The notes under the pieces were generated by a model. That model made no database searches and was not told the DNA's origin. It saw nothing but the letters and a program-made list of their open reading frames with translations. From an uncultured Rhodospirillales bacterium (lineage in GTDB: Bacteria > Pseudomonadota > Alphaproteobacteria > Acetobacterales > Acetobacteraceae), in assembly GCA_903843125.1 (NCBI GenBank), contig CAIMOR010000432.1, positions 1 through 52,834 on the forward strand: a stretch of 52,834 nucleotides of DNA, read 5' to 3'. The number at the start of each line of letters is the position of its first letter. Within the stretch, counting starts at the first letter, position 1. Position numbers and translations under genes: made by a program. Positions 1-7,598 of the stretch are shown here, in pieces.

Positions 1-600
1 ACCCTGGCGACCCTGCTGGGCGGCCTGGTTGGCTGGGTGCTGGCCCGGCAGGGCGCGTTCCGTGGCCGCGCGCTGTTCGGCGCCCTGGCCGGTGCGCCAC
101 TGGTGCTGCCGGAGGTGGTGACCGGCCTCTCCCTGCTGCTGGCTTTCGTCGGGCTGCAAAGCCTGGTGGGCTGGCCCGCCGAGCGCGGTGCTACCATTGT
201 GCTGCTGGCCCATGCCACGCTGGGCGCCGCCTACGCCGCCGTGGTGGTGCAGTCTCGCCTGGCGCAGCTGGATCGTGGGCTGGAGGAAGCCGCCGCCGAC
301 CTAGGCGCCACCCCGGCAGACGTATTCCGCACCATCACCCTGCCACTGATCGCTCCGGCGCTGGCGGCAGCCTGGCTGCTGGCCTTCACCCTTTCCCTGG
401 ACGACGTGGTGGTGGCCAGCTTCGTCTCGGGCCCGGCCGGCACCACCTTGCCGATGCTGCTGTTCTCCCGCCTGCACCTGGGCCTGACCCCCGAGGTCAA
501 CGCCCTGGGTGCCGCGATACTGGCCCTGGCCGGGCTGGCGCTGGGCCTGGCGGGGGCCATGCTGCACCGTTCTGCCGGGCAAGCGGGCAAAGCGGGTTGA
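1..600 (+). CDS. potI: PotI-type ABC transporter permease (5' end outside window)
   Basis: Inner-membrane permease of a polyamine-type (putrescine/spermidine) ABC importer. The frame is open from the first base, so the N-terminus lies outside the window. The visible 199 codons hold several hydrophobic membrane segments and the cytoplasmic EAA loop that contacts the ATPase (LEEAAADLGA, then G/P-rich residues, about codons 94-120). The C-terminal part contains SLDDVVVASFVSGP and TTLPML, which closely match the end of E. coli PotI. This is an importer component whose ATPase, first permease and binding protein presumably lie upstream. The ligand cannot be read from this fragment; a polyamine or another small cation is inferred from family resemblance. 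Stop TGA at 598-600. Confidence 0.88.
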   Translation, partial: TLATLLGGLVGWVLARQGAFRGRALFGALAGAPLVLPEVVTGLSLLLAFVGLQSLVGWPAERGATIVLLAHATLGAAYAAVVVQSRLAQLDRGLEEAAADLGATPADVFRTITLPLIAPALAAAWLLAFTLSLDDVVVASFVSGPAGTTLPMLLFSRLHLGLTPEVNALGAAILALAGLALGLAGAMLHRSAGQAGKAG

Positions 601-622
601 AACCGGGGGGTGCGGAAGCTAG

Positions 623-1858
<1,236 letters not shown>

Positions 1859-1859
1859 C

Positions 1860-3062
1860 ATGCCGGAACTCGCCCAGCGCCTTGCACAGGTAAAGGTCTC
1901 CGCCAGTGCCGCGATGACGGCGCGGGCGCGGGACTTGCGGGCGCAGGGCATCCAGGTCCTCAGCCTGGCCTCGGGCGAGCCGGATTTCGCCACGCCGCCG
2001 CACGCCATCGAGGCAGCCTATGCGGCGGCGAACAAGGGCGACACCAAGTACCCGCCGCAGGGCGGCACGGTGGCGCTGAAGCAGGCGATCCAGCGCAAGT
2101 TCAAGCGCGACAACCACCTGGACTACAGCCTGGACGAGATCATCGTCGGCAATGGCGGCAAGCAGATCATCTTCAACGCCCTGATGGCCACGCTGGACCC
2201 GGGCGACGAGGTGGTGATCCCGGCGCCGCACTGGATCAGCTACGCCGACATGGCCAAGGTGGCCGGCGGCGTGCCGGTGCAGTTCACCTGCCCGCAGAAT
2301 AACGGCTTCCGGCTGCGGCCGGAGGACCTGGAAGCCGCCATCACGCCGCGCACCAAGTGGGTGATGCTGAACTTCCCGTCCAACCCCACCGGTGCCGCCT
2401 GCACGCGGGACCAGATGCGCGCGATTGCCGACGTGCTGATGCGCCACCCGCAGGTGTGGATCATGTCCGACGACATGTACGAGCACATGATCTACGACGG
2501 CTTCGACTTTTGCACGATCGCGGAAGTGGAACCCGGCTTGAAGGACCGCACGCTGACGGTCAACGGCGTCTCCAAGACCTATGCCATGACCGGCTGGCGC
2601 CTCGGCTTCGCCGGCGGGCCTGAGAAGCTGATCAAGGGCATGTTCAACATGCAGGGCCAGGCCACGGCCGGCGTCTCCACCATCAGCCAGGCCGCCGCGA
2701 CGGCCGCGCTGGATGGCCCGCAGGAACTGATCAAGGACCGCCAGGCGGTCTACAAGCAGCGGCGCGACATGGTGGTGGAGATGCTGAACGCCGCCCCCGG
2801 CATCAGCTGCCACAAGCCGGAAGGCGCCTTCTACGTCTTCCCGAACCTGGCGGGCTGCCTCGGCAAGACCAGCAAGGGCGGCCGCCGGATCGAGACCGAC
2901 AGCGACTTCGTCGAGGCCCTGCTGGAGGAGAAGCGCGTGGCCGCGGTGCCCGGCGCCGCCTATGGCATGAGCCCCTACATGCGCATCAGCTACGCCACCT
3001 CCACCGAGACGCTGGTGGAAGCCTGCACCCGCATCCAGGACTTCTGCCGCGAGCTGGGCTGA
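1860..3062 (+). CDS. PLP-dependent aspartate-type aminotransferase, copy 2
   Basis: Second 400-residue class I aminotransferase, aligning without indels through the N-terminal 250 residues to the copy just upstream. It keeps the PLP-lysine at the same position (Lys239 in GVSKTYAMTGWR), NPTG, the SDDMYE aspartate and a C-terminal YMRISYATS arginine. Substrate-pocket residues differ between copies: copy 1 has CWVSYPD, NPCNPTG and FTDDIYEKL where this one has HWISYAD, FPSNPTG and MSDDMYEHM. That suggests diverged specificity rather than dosage. The start codon follows the preceding stop by one base. The stop codon abuts the stop of the convergent gene on the other strand. Confidence 0.93.
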   Translation: MPELAQRLAQVKVSASAAMTARARDLRAQGIQVLSLASGEPDFATPPHAIEAAYAAANKGDTKYPPQGGTVALKQAIQRKFKRDNHLDYSLDEIIVGNGGKQIIFNALMATLDPGDEVVIPAPHWISYADMAKVAGGVPVQFTCPQNNGFRLRPEDLEAAITPRTKWVMLNFPSNPTGAACTRDQMRAIADVLMRHPQVWIMSDDMYEHMIYDGFDFCTIAEVEPGLKDRTLTVNGVSKTYAMTGWRLGFAGGPEKLIKGMFNMQGQATAGVSTISQAAATAALDGPQELIKDRQAVYKQRRDMVVEMLNAAPGISCHKPEGAFYVFPNLAGCLGKTSKGGRRIETDSDFVEALLEEKRVAAVPGAAYGMSPYMRISYATSTETLVEACTRIQDFCRELG

Positions 3063-4019
3063 CTACTCCAGCGTGATGTGGGCGGCGCGGATCGTCTCGC
3101 CCAGTTCCTTCACCTCGCGCCGCGCCAATGCGTCCATCTCCGCCGCCGTCAACGGCTGCAATAGCACGCCACCCTGCTCGGCCCGGCGCCGGACATCCGG
3201 GTCGCGCGTCGCCTCGCGCATCGCCGCGTTCAGCCGCTCCACCACCGGCGCCGGCGTGCCGGCGGGGGCGAAGAAGGCGAACCAGGCATCCACGGTGAAG
3301 CCGGGCATGCCGGCTTCCGCCGTGGTCGGCACGTTGGGCAGTGCGCTGATGCGGTTCTGGCTGGCGATGGCCAGCGCCTTCAGCTTGCCGCCCTGCACCA
3401 GCGAGATGGCCGAGGATGGGGTGGTGACGAACAACTGCACCCGCCCGGCCACCACGTCCTGCATCGCCGGCCCGGCGCCCCGATAGGGCACGTGGACCAT
3501 TTGGGCGCCGATCGCCTGGGCGAAGCGCGCGGCGCCGATGTGCTGGATGCTGCCATTGCCGGACGACGCGTAGTTCACCTGGCCCGGCCGCGCGCGGGCG
3601 TAGGCGATGAACTCCGCCAGCGTTGTCACCGGCAGCTCCGGCGCTACGAAGATGCCGTGCGGCGCGCTGTCGCCCATGCCCACCGCCACGAGGTCGCGCA
3701 ACGGGTCCCAGCCGATATCGTGCATCAGCGCGGGGTTGCCGCCATGGTAGCCGCTGTACTGCATCAGCAGCGTATGGCCATCCGGCGCCGCGCGCACCGC
3801 GGCCAGTATGGCGATGTTGCCGTTGCCGCCGGGGCGGTTGTCCACCACCACCTGCTGGCCCAGCAGGCGAGACAGCGTGTCCTGGAACAGCCGCGCGGCG
3901 AAGTCGGTGCCGCCGCCCGGCGGGTTCGGCACCAGCACGGTGATGGGCCGGCTGGGCTGCCAGCCCTGCGCCAGGGCCGGGGTAGCCGCGAGCGAGGCCA
4001 GCAGCGCGCGCCGCTTCAC
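3063..4019 (-). CDS. Bug/TctC-family periplasmic solute-binding protein
   Basis: Periplasmic binding protein of the tripartite tricarboxylate transporter (TTT) type, 318 residues, the normal family length. A signal peptide is evident (MKRRALLASLAATPALAQG), followed by the hallmark start WQPSRPITVLVPNPPGGGTDFAAR and VVVDNRPGGNGNIA, which form the carboxylate-binding loops. Later family motifs are VPYRGAGPAMQDVVAGRVQ and LPNVPTTAEAGMPG. The GTG start overlaps the TGA of the upstream hydrolase gene by 4 bp, so the two are probably translationally coupled. No TctA/TctB membrane partner is present, which is common for the expanded Bug family. The ligand is unknown; an organic acid is likely. Confidence 0.92.
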   Translation of the reverse strand: MKRRALLASLAATPALAQGWQPSRPITVLVPNPPGGGTDFAARLFQDTLSRLLGQQVVVDNRPGGNGNIAILAAVRAAPDGHTLLMQYSGYHGGNPALMHDIGWDPLRDLVAVGMGDSAPHGIFVAPELPVTTLAEFIAYARARPGQVNYASSGNGSIQHIGAARFAQAIGAQMVHVPYRGAGPAMQDVVAGRVQLFVTTPSSAISLVQGGKLKALAIASQNRISALPNVPTTAEAGMPGFTVDAWFAFFAPAGTPAPVVERLNAAMREATRDPDVRRRAEQGGVLLQPLTAAEMDALARREVKELGETIRAAHITLE

Positions 4020-4894
4020 AGGAAGCCCTCCAACGCGGCCAGCACCTCTTCAGGTGCTTCCTCCGCCAAGTAATGCCCACTGTTCACCGCGCCGCCGCTC
4101 AGTGGTCCGGCGGCGTAGTCGCGCCATACCGCCAGCGCGTCGTACCATTTGGGAATACTGCCCTTGGCGCCCCACAGCGCCAGCATCGGGCACTGCACCT
4201 TCACCCCGGCGGCGCGGCTCTCGCGGTCGTGCTCCAGGTCTATGCCGGTGGCCGCGCGGTAGTCCTCGCAGATCGAGTTGACCGTGCCGGGCAGCCGCAG
4301 CGCCGCCAGGTAGTCGGCCCGCGCCTCCGGGTGGAAGAACCCCTTGTCCTTCGGCTCGCGCGCGGTGTGCAGGTCGAACCAGTCCTCCACGTCGCGCAGG
4401 ATCATGCGCTCCGGCCGGTCATGTGGCTGGGCCAACCAGAACCAGTGATAGTAGCCCATGCCGAACGCCATGTCGGCTCGCTCGAAATGTTCAAGCGTCG
4501 GGATGATGTCCATGGTGCAGAGCTTCTCGACCGCGGCCGGGAAATCCAGCGCCAGCCGATGCGCCACGCGGGCGCCGCGGTCGTGGCTCACCACGCGGAA
4601 GCGCTCATGCCCATGCTGGTGCATCAGCGCCACCAGGTCGGCGGCGTATTCGCGCTTGGCATGCGGCGCGCTGCCCCGCTGCACCGGTGGCTTTGACGTA
4701 AAGCCGTAGCCGCGGATATCCGGCAGGTAGCAGGTGAAGCGCTGCGCCAGCGTTGGAGCTACCTTGTGCCACATGGCGTGGGTCTGCGGGTTGCCGTGCA
4801 GCAGCAGCAGGGGCGGTCCCTCGCCACCGCGGCGCAGGCGGATGCGCTGGCCGCGGACCTCCACCGTTTCCAGGCTGAAGCCTTCGAAGAACAT
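4016..4894 (-). CDS. alpha/beta hydrolase, fluoroacetate (haloacetate) dehalogenase-like
   Basis: Cytoplasmic alpha/beta-hydrolase of 292 residues. The pocket resembles fluoroacetate dehalogenases: nucleophile Asp105 in SHDRGAR, carboxylate-gripping Arg106 and Arg109, acid Asp129 in MDIIPT, halide-pocket His150-Trp151 in YYHWFW, Tyr212 in CEDYRA, and catalytic His274 in NSGHYLAEE. The oxyanion-hole stretch reads HGNPQTH. In the characterised enzymes this set performs SN2 displacement of halide from a haloacetate and hydrolysis of the ester intermediate. I chose the ATG whose product begins MFFEGF because upstream sequence in the frame is not hydrolase-like. It is coupled by a 4-bp overlap to the Bug binding-protein gene downstream, suggesting uptake and turnover of a small acid. 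Epoxide hydrolase or haloalkane dehalogenase activity is the alternative. Confidence 0.85.
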   Translation of the reverse strand: MFFEGFSLETVEVRGQRIRLRRGGEGPPLLLLHGNPQTHAMWHKVAPTLAQRFTCYLPDIRGYGFTSKPPVQRGSAPHAKREYAADLVALMHQHGHERFRVVSHDRGARVAHRLALDFPAAVEKLCTMDIIPTLEHFERADMAFGMGYYHWFWLAQPHDRPERMILRDVEDWFDLHTAREPKDKGFFHPEARADYLAALRLPGTVNSICEDYRAATGIDLEHDRESRAAGVKVQCPMLALWGAKGSIPKWYDALAVWRDYAAGPLSGGAVNSGHYLAEEAPEEVLAALEGFL

Positions 4895-5002
4895 CGCCGC
4901 GCGCCTCCCGTTTCCCGGCCATTTTGCGCGCCCCACCCGGTTGACCGCAAGCCGCCACGGCGCCAGCCTGCGCCACCCACCGAAACACCCGGGAGAAGAC
5001 CG

Positions 5003-5392
5003 ATGTCCGAAGATAGTGCCCTGTTCGACAAGGGCATGCCGATCCGCCGTGAAGTGCTGGGCGCCGAGTACGTGGATGCCAGCATGGCCAAGGCCGACGA
5101 GTTCATGATGAGCTTCCAGCGCGCCACCACCAGCTGGGCCTGGGGCTGGGCCTGGGGCGACCCGACGCTGGACCGCAAGACGCGCAGCCTGATCAACCTG
5201 GCCATGCTGACCGCGCTGAACCGCTCCCCCGAGATCAAGCTGCACGTGCTGGGCGCGCTGAACAACGGCTGCACGGTGGAGGAGATCAAGGCCGCGCTGC
5301 TGCACGCCACCGCCTATTGCGGCATTCCCGCGGGGCTCGACGCCTTCAAGGCGGCCCATGAGGTGCTGGTGAAGCAAGGCGCCATCAAGTGA
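5003..5392 (+). CDS. carboxymuconolactone decarboxylase-family protein
   Basis: Small all-alpha protein (129 residues) of the AhpD/CMD superfamily. The core DRKTRSLINLAMLTALNRSPEIKLHVLGALNNGCTVEEI is the PcaC-like signature, with a following helix LLHATAYCGIPAGLDAF. The AhpD CxxC is absent, so a thiol-peroxidase role is unlikely. The gamma-carboxymuconolactone decarboxylase branch, or one of its many uncharacterised relatives, fits better. ATG start with GGGAGAAG a few bases upstream. Its TGA overlaps the GTG of the next gene by 4 bp, making it the first gene of a three-gene catabolic-looking unit. No other beta-ketoadipate gene is in the window. Confidence 0.87.
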   Translation: MSEDSALFDKGMPIRREVLGAEYVDASMAKADEFMMSFQRATTSWAWGWAWGDPTLDRKTRSLINLAMLTALNRSPEIKLHVLGALNNGCTVEEIKAALLHATAYCGIPAGLDAFKAAHEVLVKQGAIK

Positions 5393-6291
5393 GCAGCGCC
5401 ATCCGCAAGGTCGGCTTCATCGGCATCGGCAACATGGGCTGGCCCATGGCGGCCAACCTGGTGAAGGCCGGCTTCGACGTCACCGTCTGCGACGCCCGCC
5501 CCGGCCACGCCACCAAGTTCGCGGCCGAGGTCGGCGGCAAGGCCGCGGCCTCCACGGTGGAAGCCGCCACCGGCATGGACGCCGTCATCACCATCGTGCC
5601 CACATCGAAGCAGGTCGCTGAGGTCGCGGCACAGATCGTGCCCGTGCTGGCCAAGGGTGCCATGGTCATCGACATGACCAGCGGCCAGCCCGGCAAGACG
5701 CGCGAGATCGCGGCCGAACTCGCCGAGCGTGGCGTGGCGATGATCGACGCGCCGGTTTCCGGCGGCGTGCCGCGCGCGAAGACCGGCGAACTGGCCATCA
5801 TGGTCGGCGGCGCGGATGCGGACCTTGACCGCGCCGATGCCGTGTTGAAGGCCATGGGCACCAGCATCCACCGCTGCGGTGGCATCGGCGCCGGGCAGGC
5901 GATGAAGGCGCTGAACAACCTGGTCAGCGCCGGCGGCTTCCTGATGGGGATCGAGGCGCTGCTGATCGGCCAGCGCTTCGGGCTCGACACCGTCAAGATG
6001 GTGGACGTGCTGAACGCCTCCTCCGGCATGACCAACTCCAGCCAGAAGAAGTTCAAGCAATACGTCCTGAACCGCAGCTTCGAGGACGGCTTCGGCCTGG
6101 AGCTGATGGTCAAGGACCTTGGCATTGCGCTGGAGGTCGGTCGCGACACCAGCACGCCGACGCCGTTCAGCGCGCTCTGCCGGGAGATGTGGGCTTCGGC
6201 GCTCAACGCGCTGGGCCCCGGGCACAATCACACCGCCGTGACGCTGCTCTCCGAGAAGCTGGCGGGGGATGTCCTGGGCGGCAACAAGTGA
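5389..6291 (+). CDS. 3-hydroxyisobutyrate dehydrogenase-family NAD(P)-dependent oxidoreductase
   Basis: Beta-hydroxyacid dehydrogenase, 300 residues, the standard length for MmsB/GarR-type enzymes. The N-terminal Rossmann motif is GFIGIGNMGWPMAANL (residues 9-24). Asp35 at the end of strand beta-2 (VTVCDAR) favours NAD(H). The substrate-binding motif DAPVSGG lies at 120-126 and the catalytic lysine is Lys173 in GAGQAMKALNN. It would reversibly oxidise a 3-hydroxyacid such as 3-hydroxyisobutyrate, or reduce tartronate semialdehyde. The GTG start overlaps the previous stop, and its own TGA overlaps the next GTG, so all three genes should be translated together. The exact substrate is unknown. 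Confidence 0.92.
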   Translation: MSSAIRKVGFIGIGNMGWPMAANLVKAGFDVTVCDARPGHATKFAAEVGGKAAASTVEAATGMDAVITIVPTSKQVAEVAAQIVPVLAKGAMVIDMTSGQPGKTREIAAELAERGVAMIDAPVSGGVPRAKTGELAIMVGGADADLDRADAVLKAMGTSIHRCGGIGAGQAMKALNNLVSAGGFLMGIEALLIGQRFGLDTVKMVDVLNASSGMTNSSQKKFKQYVLNRSFEDGFGLELMVKDLGIALEVGRDTSTPTPFSALCREMWASALNALGPGHNHTAVTLLSEKLAGDVLGGNK

Positions 6292-7088
6292 GCGCGCATT
6301 GGGAAGCCTTCGCGATCCGCTACGGCCACCACGACCGGCCGAAGCAGGCGAGTTACCTCATGCCGGTCGAGGACCCGCATGAGGCCAACCCGCTCGACTA
6401 CTTCGTCTGGCTGCTGCGCGGCCCGGGTGGTCGGCAAATCCTGGTGGATTGCGGCTTCGACGAGGCGACGGCGGCGAAGCGCGAGCGCAAGCTGCACCGC
6501 ACGGTGATGCAGGCGCTGATCGACTTCGGCACCCAGCCGGAGCAGATCAGCGACGTCATCATCACCCACCTGCACTACGACCACGCCGGCAACCTCGATG
6601 CCTTCCCGAACGCCACCTTCCACCTGCAGGAGCGGGAAATGGCCTTCGCCACGGGGCGGCATATGTGCCAGCACTGCATCCGCCATCCGTTCGAGGTGGA
6701 GGACGTGGTGAAGATGGTGCGCCACCTCTACAACGACCGCCTGACCTTCCATTCAGGCGAAGGCGAGGTGGCGCCTGGCGTGACCGTCCACGGCGTTGGC
6801 GGCCATTCGGATGGCTTGCAGATGGTCCGGGTGCAGACCGCGCGTGGCCCGCTGGTGGTGGCGTCGGACGCCATGCATTTCTACGGCAATGTGGAGCGCA
6901 ACAACCCCTTCCCGATCATCTTCGACCTGGGCGCCATGACCCAGGGCTGGAAGACCGCGAAGAAGCTGGCCGGCGGCGACGAGACGCTGGTGGTGCCGGG
7001 CCACGACCCCATCGTGCGGCAGCGCTACCCCGCCATGCCCGGCACGGATGGCGAGGTGGTGGCGCTTCACCTCGCGCCCAAGGCCTAG
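6288..7088 (+). CDS. metallo-beta-lactamase-fold hydrolase, AHL-lactonase-like
   Basis: MBL-fold metallohydrolase of 266 residues. The dinuclear metal site is visible: HLHYDHAGN with His94, His96, Asp98 and His99; a later His in GVGGHSDG; Asp in VVASDAMHF; and His in VVPGHDP. The architecture matches the N-acyl-homoserine-lactone lactonase (AttM/AiiA) clade, where LVDCGFD and THLHYDHAGN are typical. I use the GTG start that overlaps the previous TGA by 4 bp because it gives a full MBL N-terminus. The neighbours (CMD-like protein and hydroxyacid dehydrogenase) suggest it opens a lactone within a catabolic route, but quorum quenching cannot be excluded. Its 3' end overlaps the stop of the opposite-strand gene. 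Confidence 0.88.
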   Translation: MSAHWEAFAIRYGHHDRPKQASYLMPVEDPHEANPLDYFVWLLRGPGGRQILVDCGFDEATAAKRERKLHRTVMQALIDFGTQPEQISDVIITHLHYDHAGNLDAFPNATFHLQEREMAFATGRHMCQHCIRHPFEVEDVVKMVRHLYNDRLTFHSGEGEVAPGVTVHGVGGHSDGLQMVRVQTARGPLVVASDAMHFYGNVERNNPFPIIFDLGAMTQGWKTAKKLAGGDETLVVPGHDPIVRQRYPAMPGTDGEVVALHLAPKA

Positions 7089-7411
7089 CTGAGCAGGACA
7101 ACACTCGCCATCGCCGCCCCGGCGATGGCGAGCGCCTCCGACAGGGCCGGCCAGCTGCGCATGACCCCGGCGCGCAGCACCAGCGCATTGAGCGCGAGCG
7201 AGCCGATCACCCCGGCCAGCGGCCCCCACCAGTTCAGCTGCCAAAACCCCCATCCCAGCAGTGCCAGCCAAAGCCCGAAGGCGCCGCGGCCCAACACCAT
7301 GAACAGCCGGTCGCCGAAGCGGGATGCGGGGCGCAACCCAGGGTCGGTGCTGCGCGCCTCGATCATCGCGGCAACGGCAAGGGCCAGCAGGGCAGGGAAA
7401 TAGAAACGCAT
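7085..7411 (-). CDS. small hydrophobic membrane protein, unknown function
   Basis: A 108-residue, strongly hydrophobic protein with about three or four predicted membrane helices (residues 4-16, 37-60, 62-84 and 88-106), separated by a short basic loop EARSTDPGLRPASRFGDR. It somewhat resembles the isoprenylcysteine-methyltransferase/NnrU type of small membrane proteins, but I see no diagnostic motif. The stop overlaps the stop of the convergent MBL-fold gene by 4 bp. It starts 187 bp from the divergent CoxL-type gene. A real gene is supported by the clean run of membrane segments. Function unknown. Confidence 0.6.
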   Translation of the reverse strand: MRFYFPALLALAVAAMIEARSTDPGLRPASRFGDRLFMVLGRGAFGLWLALLGWGFWQLNWWGPLAGVIGSLALNALVLRAGVMRSWPALSEALAIAGAAMASVVLLS

Positions 7412-7598
7412 GGGCTGTTCCGGCCTGTTGGTTGGGTGGCCGGGTTCGCCCCGGCCCTCGCGGGCAGGTCGGTGGGTCCCCGGCGACCTGTTCGCCTCAA
7501 CTCTGCCGTGCGCGCCCCGCTGTCAACGGCCGGTAGTGGGGTCGCGCAAGGCGCCAAGCTGGCTTATCGTGCACTGCAGCAACCGAGGGACGCGGCCC

